Shown here in pieces: positions 55,501 to 63,009 of a stretch of 64,000 nucleotides of DNA. Every line of letters starts with the position of its first letter. The stretch's first letter is position 1. Origin of the DNA: Bryobacterales bacterium (GTDB lineage: Bacteria; Acidobacteriota; Terriglobia; Bryobacterales; Bryobacteraceae); contig JADZGD010000129.1 of NCBI GenBank assembly GCA_020854055.1, positions 1 to 64,000 on the forward strand, in the 5' to 3' direction. The position numbers were made by a program, and so were the translations under genes. Below the pieces are notes generated by a model. It did no database searches. It was not told where the DNA came from and saw only the letters and a list, made by a program, of their open reading frames with translations.

Positions 55501-55662
55501 GGAATGGTTCCGGCGGCGCGGGCCGTAGGAATCGGCTCCGACATCCAACGTCCACTGGCGACGGTGGTGGTGGGGGGCTTATTCTCCACGCTGATCCTCA
55601 CCACGATTGCCCTGCCCTGCCTGTTCTATGTGGTGGAACGCAGGCGTGGAAACCGGGTATAG
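52588..55662 (+). CDS. Heavy-metal RND efflux transporter, CzcA family
   Basis: The proton-driven inner-membrane transporter (1024 aa, normal for the family) with twelve membrane helices and two large periplasmic loops. TMH4 carries LDFGIIVDGTLVMVEHVVHNLS. The DFG-x3-D spacing is characteristic of Co/Zn/Cd/Ni-type (HME1/2-like) pumps rather than the Cu/Ag CusA type. The opening RFITVVLGLALIGLGIYSF, VYIRDIGKV, LPSLDEGVIWVRANLPPGIS and the C-terminal MSGVLVIAEINRRRREE are conserved HME-RND segments. Likely exports a divalent cation; the exact metal is not certain. Confidence 0.94.
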   Translation: MIAALLRYALHQRFITVVLGLALIGLGIYSFLQLKLDAYPDISDTQVVVITTLPGNAAEEMEEQVTVPLERALNSVPQVIGRRSRTIYGLSVIELTFAYGTDDYFARQVVLEKLRDAELPPGAQPSLGPLSTPVGELYRYRVEGPPQYDEIQLRELEDWVIEPRLRQVPGIADITPFGGKVKQYQIQVDPLALEKYGLTIDQIGQAVNANNRNAGGAILDNDQQSMVVRGVGLLRSTADIENIVLKSAAGVPVYIRDIGKVIIGAAPQTGIFGVGDRSGGVEGIVLMRRGENPSEVLDGVVAAIAELNSKLPGGVKIVPLYDRRELVSNTLHTVTHTLMEGLVIVVAVLFLFLGSARAALLTALTIPLSLLFAFICMNFSGVPANLLSLGALDFGIIVDGTLVMVEHVVHNLSRNSEGEKSVLTNIRNSALEVERPIFFSLLILVSAYLPLFTLQRVERRLFTPMAFTVCAALLGSMLLTLTVVPVLATYVFRKGAKTWENPVLAWVYGHYRTLLSRLLPKAGFVVAGATLVVAGAFALATGLGSEFLPSLDEGVIWVRANLPPGISLAKSAQVASEIRRLIAKTPEVKLVSSQTGRNDSGTDPYGPNRNEILVSVKPYNQWPKGTTKADVVDEISRRLRASIPGANFAFTQPILDNVTEAVTGSAADLAVILSGPDLAELRRIAETVLEMIRKVPGATDPAIEQEADQAQLRIRIDRTKVARYGLNVQDVSNLIELAIGGRPVSTLYQGERKFDITARYSPESRADINDLRKILVHAPDGARVPLAELADIQVISGASIIARRENHRQITVKTNIRGRDQGGFVEDAQRRFERQIKLPAGYTVEWGGQFENLDRARKRLALVLPMTIALIFALLFFTFGSPVYAGLVLMNVPFSLVGGIALLWLRGINLSVSAAVGFISLFGVAVMSGVLVIAEINRRRREESQPLEQAVVEGALAQVRPVLMMVIVALLGMVPAARAVGIGSDIQRPLATVVVGGLFSTLILTTIALPCLFYVVERRRGNRV

Positions 55663-55685
55663 GAGAGTGGCCGAGGAGAGTTGTG

Positions 55686-55994
55686 ATGCCCGCTAAAGCA
55701 CTACTGATCTTCGTTGATGAAAATGATCGCTGGCAGGAGATCCCGCTCTATGAAGCCCTGGTGCAGAACCTGTCGCGCCATCACATCTCGGGAGCTACCG
55801 CCATCCGCGGATTGATGGGCTTTGGCATCCATCGCCGCATCCATCGCAAAGGGCTGTTCGGCGTGGCCGACGATAAGCCGGTAACGATCATGGCGATCGA
55901 TGAAGAAGCGAAACTACGGGCGGTGATTCCGGCCGTGAAGCTGATCATCCAGGAAGGGCTGATGGTGATGGTGGACGTGGAAGTGGTTTCTTAG
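55686..55994 (+). CDS. DUF190-family PII-like protein
   Basis: A 102-aa soluble protein with the DUF190 pattern: KALLIFVDENDRWQEIPLYEALVQNL, GATAIRGLMGFGIHRRIH and VTIMAIDEEAKLRAVIPAVK. DUF190 has a ferredoxin-like PII-type fold predicted to form trimers that bind a small ligand. AGGAG lies about seven bases before the ATG, 23 bp after the CzcA stop, so it is last in the efflux operon. DUF190 genes are often found with fluoride channel (crcB) genes; here the partner is a heavy-metal RND pump instead, suggesting a regulatory role for the pump or metal sensing. Confidence 0.88.
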   Translation: MPAKALLIFVDENDRWQEIPLYEALVQNLSRHHISGATAIRGLMGFGIHRRIHRKGLFGVADDKPVTIMAIDEEAKLRAVIPAVKLIIQEGLMVMVDVEVVS

Positions 55995-56000
55995 CAACCC

Positions 56001-56021
56001 GCTCCGGCACCGCTCCGGCAC
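56001..56021. repeat. Tandem repeat GCTCCGGCAC, 11-bp period
   Basis: GCTCCGGCAC occurs at 56001-56010 and 56012-56021 with one extra C between, just upstream of a promoter. Could be a pair of binding sites one helical turn apart or a recent slippage duplication. Confidence 0.5.
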
Positions 56022-56026
56022 AGCGG

Positions 56027-56055
56027 TTGGCCAAATACCGTTTTGGCGCTACACT
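56027..56055 (+). promoter_or_regulatory. Promoter TTGGCC-N17-TACACT
   Basis: TTGGCC (56027-56032), a 17-bp spacer and TACACT (56050-56055) precede the aminotransferase gene. The leader would be about 142 nt to the ATG at 56205, which has GGAGA upstream. Confidence 0.55.
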
Positions 56056-56204
56056 CGGAGATGGAATGGTAGTCCTGCTCCCATCCCGATCCCGCCCCTC
56101 GCTTTTCGGCGCCGACTGAACGGCCAGGGTCTTCTCCACCCCAGTAGCGGCGCACACCGTGTCCGGTGTGGCGTTTAGAACAGACACAGAATCCGGAGAC
56201 ACTG

Positions 56205-57554
56205 ATGGTTCCAACTAATCATTCCACATTGGTACAGAGCGAACTGCCCGAAATCATAACGCCACCTCCCGGGCCGCGGGCAAGAGCGGTGATTGCGCGC
56301 GACGAGGCGGTGATCTCTCCCTCCTATACACGCAACTATCCGCTGGTGGCGCAGCGCGCTTCCGGCTGCATTGTCGAGGACATGGACGGCAACCGGTACC
56401 TGGACATGAATGCCGGTATTGCCGTCGCCGCCACCGGCCATTGCCATCCGGCGGTGGTCCGGGCGATCCAAATGCAGGCGGCCGAGTTGATCCACATGTC
56501 GGGCACCGATTTTTACTACCCGAACATGGTGGAACTGGCCGAACGGCTGGCGCGCCTGGCGCCGGGCCGGGGCGCGCACCGCGTCTATTTCGGCAACTCG
56601 GGCACGGAGGCCGTGGAGGCCGCCATCAAACTGGCCCGCTACGTCACCGGGCGCGATAAGTTTCTGGCCTTCTACGGCGGGTTTCATGGCCGTACGATGG
56701 GATCGTTGTCGCTGACGGCCAGCCGCAGCCGCCAGCGCCAGGGGTTTGGACCGCTGCTGGCGGGAGTATTTCACGCGCCCTACCCCGATTCCTACCGGAA
56801 CGGCCTAGCCGACGGCGAACGGTCGATCCGGTTTATCAAGGACACACTGTTCCGCCAGGTGCTGCCGCCCGAAGAGGTGGCGGCGATCATCGTTGAGCCG
56901 GTGCAGGGAGAGGGCGGCTACGTGATTCCCCCGCCGGAGTTCCTTCAGCAGTTGAGGCGGCTGGCCGATGAGCATGGGATTCTGCTGGTGGCAGACGAGG
57001 TGCAGTCGGGATTCGGGCGCACGGGAAAGATGTTCGCGATCGAGCATTTTGGCGTGGAACCGGACATTCTGGCGACGGCCAAGGGGATTGCCAGCGGAAT
57101 GCCGTTGAGCGCCACCATTGCCCGGGCTGAACTGATGAACTGGCCCGCGGGATCTCATGCCTCCACCTTTGGCGGCAACCCGGTTGCGGTGGCGGCGGCG
57201 CTGGCCACGCTGGACCTGATTGAGGGCGGGCTGATGGAGAATGCCGCCCGGATGGGCGGGTGGCTGCTCGCACGGATGGCTGAGTGGCCCAAGCGATTCC
57301 AGCATGTAGGCGATGTACGCGGACTGGGGTTGATGATCGGAATCGAGATTGTCACCGGCGGACAGAGCCGCGCGCGAGATGCAGCGTTTCGCGACCGGCT
57401 GGTGCAGATGGCGTTCGAACAGGGAGTGCTGGTGCTGGGGGCGGGCGTGAGCGCAATCCGGATTTCGCCGCCGCTGCTCCTCAACCAGCAGCAGGCCGAG
57501 TATGCCGCGGCTACACTGGAGAGGTGCCTGACCGCGCTCGAAGCCGGGGATTGA
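56205..57554 (+). CDS. Class III aminotransferase (4-aminobutyrate/ornithine type)
   Basis: A 449-aa PLP enzyme that moves a terminal amino group from a diamine or omega-amino acid to a 2-oxo acid. The class III core is complete: FGNSGTEAVEAAIKLAR (phosphate-binding), FYGGFHGRTMGSLSLT, VADEVQSGFGRTG with D264, Schiff-base lysine K293 in TAKGIASGMP, and ASTFGGNPVAVAAALA. The length and N-terminal extension fit GabT/acetylornithine-type enzymes; substrate not decidable. GGAGA lies upstream of ATG 56205; an earlier ATG at 56166 is less likely. Its TGA overlaps the TTG start of the next gene. Confidence 0.9.
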   Translation: MVPTNHSTLVQSELPEIITPPPGPRARAVIARDEAVISPSYTRNYPLVAQRASGCIVEDMDGNRYLDMNAGIAVAATGHCHPAVVRAIQMQAAELIHMSGTDFYYPNMVELAERLARLAPGRGAHRVYFGNSGTEAVEAAIKLARYVTGRDKFLAFYGGFHGRTMGSLSLTASRSRQRQGFGPLLAGVFHAPYPDSYRNGLADGERSIRFIKDTLFRQVLPPEEVAAIIVEPVQGEGGYVIPPPEFLQQLRRLADEHGILLVADEVQSGFGRTGKMFAIEHFGVEPDILATAKGIASGMPLSATIARAELMNWPAGSHASTFGGNPVAVAAALATLDLIEGGLMENAARMGGWLLARMAEWPKRFQHVGDVRGLGLMIGIEIVTGGQSRARDAAFRDRLVQMAFEQGVLVLGAGVSAIRISPPLLLNQQQAEYAAATLERCLTALEAGD

Positions 57555-58093
57555 ACTCGCCCGAACGCACTCTCGATGTTGGATGCGGCATCAATAAGAC
57601 GCCGGGAGCGATCGGTATCGACCGCAACGAGTCGAGCCGGGCCGATGTGCTGTGCGAACTGGACCACTTCCCCTACCCTTTTCGCGATGGTTCGTTTTCA
57701 TCGCTGCGGGCGGTTCACGTGATTGAACATGTCTCCGACGTGCTGCGGACTATGGAGGAGTTCCACCGGCTGCTGGCTTCGGGCGGACACGCGCTGATTG
57801 TGACACCGCATTACACCGACTTCAGTTCGTTCTGCGATCCGACACACCGCTGGCACCTGAACAGCTTCTCACTGCGTTATTTCGGCGAGGACCACGCCGG
57901 ATTCGGATATTACTCCCGCTGCCGCTTTCGTGAGATTTCCACTCGCGTCCGGCTACTAGCATTTTGGCGCTATCTCGGCTGCGAACTGCTGGTCAACCGA
58001 TTCCCTCGTTTTCGCCGCTTTTGGGAGCATTACCTGTGCTTCCTGGTTCGCGGCAAATTCATTACCTGGGAATTGGAGAAGCTCGGCGAGTGA
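57551..58093 (+). CDS. SAM-dependent methyltransferase
   Basis: A 180-aa class I methyltransferase of the UbiE/Methyltransf_11 type. RTLDVGCGINKTPGAIGIDRNE is the SAM-binding motif I with the acidic loop, followed by LDHFPYPFRDGSFSSLRAVHVIEHV (motifs II/III) and HALIVTPHY. The C-terminal part is aromatic-rich with FRRFWEHYLCFLVRGKFITWE. TTG at 57551 fits best: it overlaps the upstream TGA (TTGA) and lies just before the conserved region, giving translational coupling. The target (lipid, sugar or quinone precursor) is unknown. Confidence 0.82.
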   Translation: MNSPERTLDVGCGINKTPGAIGIDRNESSRADVLCELDHFPYPFRDGSFSSLRAVHVIEHVSDVLRTMEEFHRLLASGGHALIVTPHYTDFSSFCDPTHRWHLNSFSLRYFGEDHAGFGYYSRCRFREISTRVRLLAFWRYLGCELLVNRFPRFRRFWEHYLCFLVRGKFITWELEKLGE

Positions 58094-58121
58094 GAGCTGC
58101 GTGGAAGGAGGCTCGAGGGAA

Positions 58122-58562
58122 ATGGGGCTGCTGGCCTGGCTTTGGACGGGAGCGGACCAACTGCGGCACCGGGCGCGATTGCGAAGCTGGAACCCGGAGC
58201 AGGCGGCGGGGCGGCGGGGCGAAGACCTGGCGCACCGGTTTCTGCAACGCGCCGGAATGACCGTCGTGGCGCGCAACTACCGCACACGCGCCGGAACGGC
58301 GGAACTCGATCTTGTAGCATGGGATGGCGGGACGCTGGTGTTTGTCGAGGTCAAGTCACGAGCGAGTGAGGAGTTCGGTCCGCCGGACCGGGCCGTAGAT
58401 CGTGAAAAGCGCGCCCATATCGTCCGGGCGGCAGCGGACTATGCGCGCCGGGCCGGAGTGGAGTTGAAACAGACGCGATTCGACATTGTCAACGTAGTGT
58501 TTGCCCGAAGGCCGCGGATCGAGCATCTGCGCGATGCGTTTCGAGTTTCCCGATCAGCCTGA
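58122..58562 (+). CDS. YraN/UPF0102 family nuclease-fold protein
   Basis: A 146-aa protein. The family signature is present: GRRGEDLAHRFLQRAGMTVVARNYR, GTAELDLVAWDGGTLVFVEVKSRA and KRAHIVRAAADYA. D and E-x-K residues in ELDLVAWD and FVEVKSR arrange as in PD-(D/E)xK nucleases, so it may act on branched or damaged DNA; the real role is not established. ATG at 58122 is used with AAGGAGG ten bases upstream; GTG at 58101 is the alternative. Confidence 0.9.
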   Translation: MGLLAWLWTGADQLRHRARLRSWNPEQAAGRRGEDLAHRFLQRAGMTVVARNYRTRAGTAELDLVAWDGGTLVFVEVKSRASEEFGPPDRAVDREKRAHIVRAAADYARRAGVELKQTRFDIVNVVFARRPRIEHLRDAFRVSRSA

Positions 58563-58582
58563 GGCCTGCGGCTGAACGGAAG

Positions 58583-58588
58583 TATAAT
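58583..58588 (+). promoter_or_regulatory. Consensus -10 TATAAT before galT
   Basis: TATAAT with no convincing -35 lies 34 bases before the TTG start. GAGGAG (58609-58614) is spaced eight bases from the start, a normal leader layout. Confidence 0.55.
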
Positions 58589-58622
58589 GACCTTTTGTCA
58601 AACCTATTGAGGAGCCTTCATC

Positions 58623-59624
58623 TTGCCTGAGTTGCGCAAGGACCCGGTCATCGGGCGGTGGGTCATCGTCGCTACGGACCGGGCGAAGCGGCCGACCGAT
58701 TTTTCGCGGGATCACGTGGTGGTGCGCGGGGGACGATTCTGTCCGTTTTGTCCCGGCAACGAATCGAAGACCCCGCCCGAGGTGCTCGCCTATCGCCAGA
58801 GCGGCGCGGCGAACACGCCGGGCTGGAACCTGCGGGTGATCCCCAATAAGTTCCCCGCGCTGCGTGTAGAGGGCGAGCTGAACCGTGTCGGCGACGGCAT
58901 GTACGACCGGATGACGGGCATCGGCGCCCACGAAGTGATTATCGAGACGCCGGACCACATGCAACTGCTCTCCGACCTGCCGGAAAGCCGGATTGCCGAC
59001 GTGTTCTGGGCCTTTCGCGACCGGGTACTCGATCTCGCCCGCGACCACCGGTTGCGCTACATCATCTGCTTCAAGAATCACGGTGAAGCCGCCGGGGCGT
59101 CGCTCGAGCACACACACTCGCAGTTGATCGCGCTACCGGTTGTGCCGAAACGGGCGCTGGAGGAGTTGGACGGTTCCAAGAAGTACTACGACTTCAAAGA
59201 ACGCTGCGTCTACTGCGACATGATCCGCCAGGAGGAAGATGACCAGAAGCGGATTGTGGTGCAGACGGACCACTTCATCGTGTTCTGTCCATACGCCTCC
59301 CGATTCCCCTTTGAATGTTGCATTCTGCCGCGGCAACATTCGGCTCATTTCGAGCAGACCGACGGTCCGACGATGCAGAACTTCGGATGGGTGGTTCGCG
59401 CGCTGTTGCGAAAACTGGACAAGACGCTGGAGCACACGCCGTACAACTTCATGCTGCACACGGCACCGGTGCAGGAGGGACCGATGCCGCACTATCACTG
59501 GCACATGGAGTTGATTCCCAAACTGACACGGGTGGCGGGCTTCGAGTGGGGAACCGGGTTCCATATCAACCCGACACCGCCCGAAGAGGCTGCTAAATTC
59601 CTGCGGGAAGTAGGAATACCGTAG
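58623..59624 (+). CDS. galT: Galactose-1-phosphate uridylyltransferase
   Basis: Transfers UMP from UDP-glucose to galactose-1-phosphate (Leloir pathway), through a covalent UMP-His intermediate. 333 aa, TTG start with a strong RBS. The zinc site CPFCPGNE near residue 40, ELRKDPVIGRWVIVATDRAKRP, GAHEVIIETPDH, and the catalytic HTHSQ in ASLEHTHSQLIALPVVP are present, as is HYHWHMELIP at the C-terminus. Together with pgm it would feed galactose into the glucose-1-phosphate pool. The 3' end overlaps the opposite hypothetical gene by 32 bp. Confidence 0.93.
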   Translation: MPELRKDPVIGRWVIVATDRAKRPTDFSRDHVVVRGGRFCPFCPGNESKTPPEVLAYRQSGAANTPGWNLRVIPNKFPALRVEGELNRVGDGMYDRMTGIGAHEVIIETPDHMQLLSDLPESRIADVFWAFRDRVLDLARDHRLRYIICFKNHGEAAGASLEHTHSQLIALPVVPKRALEELDGSKKYYDFKERCVYCDMIRQEEDDQKRIVVQTDHFIVFCPYASRFPFECCILPRQHSAHFEQTDGPTMQNFGWVVRALLRKLDKTLEHTPYNFMLHTAPVQEGPMPHYHWHMELIPKLTRVAGFEWGTGFHINPTPPEEAAKFLREVGIP

Positions 59625-59955
59625 GATTGACCAGCGTGTAGCGAGGCTGGTCCCGCAGCATTGCTGGAATCGTCTGTTGGCGAGCTTCTGTTTCGATAAT
59701 GCAGCTTTGGCTTCCGGTGCGGCCCTCCACACGCACGCGGTCTCCGGCGCGGCTGACGCGATAGGCCATCTCGGCGTCGCAGGATGCCCGCAGGGTGTCC
59801 AATGGCCAGTCCGAGCCATTGGAGATGAGGCGGACACCGCCCTCGAGGCCAACCAGAATGGTCAACTCCGAGGGTACGAGGCCGGCTTCGATGGTGGATT
59901 CAGCAGTCTCGAAGATGCTGGCGGCGTTGTCCAAAAACCGGCTCACGAGGTACAT
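59593..59955 (-). CDS. Hypothetical protein convergent to galT
   Basis: A 120-aa soluble protein, alpha/beta, that I do not recognise. It starts MYLVSRFLDNAASIFETAES, has SELTILVGLEGGVRLI, and later IETEARQQTIPAMLRDQ. There is no signal peptide or membrane segment. Its end overlaps galT by 32 bp, which weakens the case, but codon composition and the absence of a competing gene between 59625 and 59955 favour it being real. Confidence 0.55.
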   Translation of the reverse strand: MYLVSRFLDNAASIFETAESTIEAGLVPSELTILVGLEGGVRLISNGSDWPLDTLRASCDAEMAYRVSRAGDRVRVEGRTGSQSCIIETEARQQTIPAMLRDQPRYTLVNPTVFLLPAGI

Positions 59956-60007
59956 ATCGATCCGGCGAGTCCGGACTTGAGCCCAATCTCCCGGAAGCGC
60001 GGTTCGA

Positions 60008-61114
60008 TCAGCCGAGCGTGATCTTCTTCAGATTGATTTTTGACTCGTCCGACTCGCCGAGGCCGAGAAGACCGGCGATCTCGATATGTTCGGGCTGCAT
60101 GCGGACAAAGTTGCTGTCTTTGTCGCGATAGGCCAGGGCGATCGGCTTCATGCCCACCTGCTCGCGCTTGTCGTCGATGACGGTGAGTCCGGTACGGTCG
60201 AGCGCCACCGGATCGGTACCGAAGTACATGGTCTTGTGTTCCCAAATGTAATTGCGGACCGTACTGCCGGGACCGCCGTGATAGGCAGCCAGAACGCCGT
60301 CGATGACGTGCAACACCGCCTTCTTGCGGATGGTGGCCATGTCGATGACGGTGGGAATGAACATGCCACAGGCGTTGTTGGAACTGGAGACGTGACTGCG
60401 CGACACGTTATTGACCAGGCCGTGCGACATATTCTTGAGCGCAATGGTCACTCCGGCCGACTGGTGATGCTTCACCACGCCCAGGTTGATCATCTTGTTA
60501 ACGTCTTTAGCCAGGAAGTTGGCCAGGTAAGAGCGCCGGTGATGGGGATTGGACGGATCGGCCTTGGGGAGCACCAGAGCCATTTCCATGTACTGATCCG
60601 GATCATAGCCGGCCATGTCGAGTTGCATGGCATCGATGTCGTCGCTGGCCCAGGTCCAGCGGACGCCCTCGGGCAGCCACTTGTCGAAACCGCCACTGAG
60701 GAACATCTTGCGGAAGCGGTCGTAGGCGACAATATCCTTCCGCTTGACACCGGCTGCTTCCAGGCCAGCCACCAGTTCCTGGAAGACCTCGGCCGAGGAG
60801 ATGAGATACGGTTGGCCTACGGGATTGACCTTAATGCCGACCACATCGCCAGGCTGGAAAAAGACCTTGAATGCCGACTGCCAGTCCGGCGCGCCGGTGA
60901 GCTCGGTCAAGCCGCGGCGAATCATCTGGCGTACCGGTTCGCGCTGGTAGTTGCCGGAAATCACGCTGGCAGGGTGATGGACCGCCACCACTTTGGCCCG
61001 GTACGGGCCGGGAATGCCGAGGGAATTGGAAGGCGCGGCCGAGGCGGACTTCATCAGCGGAAGCGCCGCCGAAGCCGCCAGGCCGCTCAAAAAATCTCTG
61101 CGTGCACGGTTCAT
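60008..61114 (-). CDS. Tat-exported DUF362 domain protein
   Basis: A 368-aa exported protein with a twin-arginine signal (RRDFLSGLAASAALP). DUF362 core is visible: KVVAVHHPASV, a large mixed alpha/beta domain with GDVVGIKVNPVGQPYLISS, MINLGVVKHHQSAGVTIALKN and FGTDPVALDRTGLTVID. The ferredoxin C-domain that some DUF362 proteins have is absent. These proteins may bind Fe-S clusters or act in redox or sulfur metabolism; here it is probably periplasmic. It lies 48 bp downstream of the SDR gene, same strand, perhaps readthrough from that operon. Confidence 0.85.
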   Translation of the reverse strand: MNRARRDFLSGLAASAALPLMKSASAAPSNSLGIPGPYRAKVVAVHHPASVISGNYQREPVRQMIRRGLTELTGAPDWQSAFKVFFQPGDVVGIKVNPVGQPYLISSAEVFQELVAGLEAAGVKRKDIVAYDRFRKMFLSGGFDKWLPEGVRWTWASDDIDAMQLDMAGYDPDQYMEMALVLPKADPSNPHHRRSYLANFLAKDVNKMINLGVVKHHQSAGVTIALKNMSHGLVNNVSRSHVSSSNNACGMFIPTVIDMATIRKKAVLHVIDGVLAAYHGGPGSTVRNYIWEHKTMYFGTDPVALDRTGLTVIDDKREQVGMKPIALAYRDKDSNFVRMQPEHIEIAGLLGLGESDESKINLKKITLG

Positions 61115-61162
61115 AGCGCCTCCAGTTTTCTTGAGTATAGAAGATCGGCGAGACGGGCGGCG

Positions 61163-61903
61163 TCAGCGCTGGCTCAATCCACCGTCGACGGCCAACACCT
61201 GGCCGGTGACAAAATTCGAAGCACGAAGGAAGTAGGCCACGGCTGCGGCGATCTCGTCGGGCGTCCCCCCGCGCCGGGCCGGCGTCAGGTCAATCAGACG
61301 CCGGTCGCGTGGATCGAAATCGTCGAATGGGATCACGCCGGGCGCCACGGAGTTCACGGTGATTGTGGGAGCGAACGCCTTGGCCAGCGCCCTGGTCAGC
61401 ATAATCACGCCGGCTTTCGAGGCGCAGTAGTGCGCGTGTTCGGCCCACGGGCGCAGACCGCCGAGCGAGCTCAGATTGACGATGCGTCCGCCACCGCTGT
61501 TGAACATCAGCCGGGCGCCCTGCTGGCAGCAGAAGAAGACCGACTTCAGGTTCACGTCGTGAATGAAGTCCCAATCGGCTTCGGTGATGTCGAGCGGGTT
61601 CAGCCGGGCAAAGCGGCCGGCATTGTTCACCAGGCCGTCCAGTCGGCCGAGTTGCGATTCCACCCGTTCGAACAACTGGTGAATTTCAGCGACGCTTTCC
61701 AGATTGGCGCGAAACAACGGCGCGCCGCCGCACTCGGCGGCCGTCTGGCGCGCCTCCGATTCGGAGTGGTGATAGTGGATGGCGACGCGGGCTCCCTCAC
61801 GCGCCAGGCGCAGAGCGATCCCCCGTCCGATCCGCCTGGCGGCTCCGGTGACCAGGACGATCTTGCCCTGGAGGGACTCTTCCGATGAGCAGGCCTCGAT
61901 CAA
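61163..61903 (-). CDS. Short-chain dehydrogenase/reductase (pteridine reductase-like)
   Basis: A classical SDR of 246 aa, NAD(P)-dependent oxidoreductase. TGAARRIGRG is the cofactor motif, NNAGRF the second signature, SSLGGL plus YCASK supply the S-Y-K triad, and VTGQVLAVDGG closes the fold. TGAARRIG (an RRIG variant) resembles FolM/pteridine-reductase members, so the substrate might be a pterin. TTG at 61903 overlaps the TGA of the preceding enzyme gene (TTGA), which fits tight coupling. It is the last overlapping gene of the mazG-GNAT-racemase set. Confidence 0.85.
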   Translation of the reverse strand: MIEACSSEESLQGKIVLVTGAARRIGRGIALRLAREGARVAIHYHHSESEARQTAAECGGAPLFRANLESVAEIHQLFERVESQLGRLDGLVNNAGRFARLNPLDITEADWDFIHDVNLKSVFFCCQQGARLMFNSGGGRIVNLSSLGGLRPWAEHAHYCASKAGVIMLTRALAKAFAPTITVNSVAPGVIPFDDFDPRDRRLIDLTPARRGGTPDEIAAAVAYFLRASNFVTGQVLAVDGGLSQR

Positions 61904-63009
61904 TGCAGCGTCTCCTCGCGCACCGTTACCGATTTCAGATAATCGGTATCGATTGCATATCCAAAACCCGGCCCGGCGGGAACGTCGATCACTCCCTCCG
62001 GCGAGACCTCGACTTCGGGCACAATAATGTCGCGCGCCCAATAACGCTTGCTGGCCGACACATCGCCAGGGAGCAGGAAATTGGGCAGCGTCGAAAGCGC
62101 GACGTTGTGCGCCCGGCCGATGCCCGACTCGAGCATGCCACCGCACCAGACCGGCACGTTGCGCGCCTGGGCAACGTCGTGCACGCGGCGGGCTTCAGCA
62201 AAACCACCCACCCGGCCCAGTTTGATGTTGATGATCTGGCCGGCGCGCATGGCGATCGCCTGTTCGGCGTGGTGCGCCGAGCGGATGCACTCGTCGAGAC
62301 AAATGGGGGTCTCGATCCGGGCCTGGAGCTTGGCATGGTCGATGATGTCATCGTAGCCGAGCGGCTGTTCGATCATCATCAGGTAAAACTCGTCGAGCCG
62401 TTTCAGGTGTTCGATATCGGCCAGGGTGTAGGCGGAGTTGGCATCGGCCATCAACCGGATATTGGGAAAACGCCGGCGGACCTGACGGATCACGTCCACA
62501 TCCCAGCCGGGCTTGATCTTGATTTTGATGCGCTGGTAGCCCTCGGCCAGTTCCCGCTCTATGGTTTCGAGCAGATCCTCCACCGAATCCTTGACGCCGA
62601 TGGAAACGCCGCAAGGGATCCGGCGCCGCGCACCGCCGCCGATCCGTTGCCAGAGCGGCATGTCCTGCTCCCTGGCGGCCAGGTCCCAGACGGCCGCTTC
62701 CAGGCCACCGCAGGTCATACGGTGGCCGCGGATGTGCGCCATCCAGTGCCCGGCCTGCTCAGGCCCGTCGATCTCGCGATGGAGCAGGCGCGGCACCGCG
62801 AAATCGCGGAGAATCAGCCACGCCCCATCGGTCCACTCCTCGTTGTAGAACGGCCGCTCTCCGCAACTCACCTCACCCCAGCCGGAGACGCCTCCGGCAT
62901 CCGCTTCCACCAGGATGATGCGGCGGGTGGTGGTGCGCCCGAAGCTGGTTTCAAAAAAATGCACCAGCGGCATAGTGATTTCGCGAAGAGTGACGCGCTC
63001 GATCTTCAT
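61900..63009 (-). CDS. menC: Enolase-superfamily MenC/N-acylamino-acid racemase
   Basis: A 369-aa enzyme of the o-succinylbenzoate synthase/N-acylamino-acid racemase group. Catalytic lysine motif KIKIKPGWD (K-x-K), metal ligands ADANSAY, IEQPLGYDD, LDECIRS, and the diagnostic barrel-end motif GGMLESGIGRAHN are all present. The motif is shared by menaquinone-pathway OSBS and N-succinylamino-acid racemases. Context argues for the racemase: the adjacent gene encodes a GNAT acyltransferase and overlaps it by 4 bp, while no other menaquinone gene is near. The symbol menC is the conservative name for this family. Starts with ATGA at 63009. Confidence 0.85.
   Translation of the reverse strand: MKIERVTLREITMPLVHFFETSFGRTTTRRIILVEADAGGVSGWGEVSCGERPFYNEEWTDGAWLILRDFAVPRLLHREIDGPEQAGHWMAHIRGHRMTCGGLEAAVWDLAAREQDMPLWQRIGGGARRRIPCGVSIGVKDSVEDLLETIERELAEGYQRIKIKIKPGWDVDVIRQVRRRFPNIRLMADANSAYTLADIEHLKRLDEFYLMMIEQPLGYDDIIDHAKLQARIETPICLDECIRSAHHAEQAIAMRAGQIINIKLGRVGGFAEARRVHDVAQARNVPVWCGGMLESGIGRAHNVALSTLPNFLLPGDVSASKRYWARDIIVPEVEVSPEGVIDVPAGPGFGYAIDTDYLKSVTVREETLH

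Noticed and set aside
55686..55994. DUF190 gene as a fluoride-resistance gene
   Set aside because: No crcB/fluc channel gene or fluoride riboswitch is near; it is tied to the metal RND operon.
60086..61888. 600-codon plus-strand frame
   Set aside because: It lies opposite the DUF362 and SDR genes, whose motifs are clear; its translation has no domain pattern.
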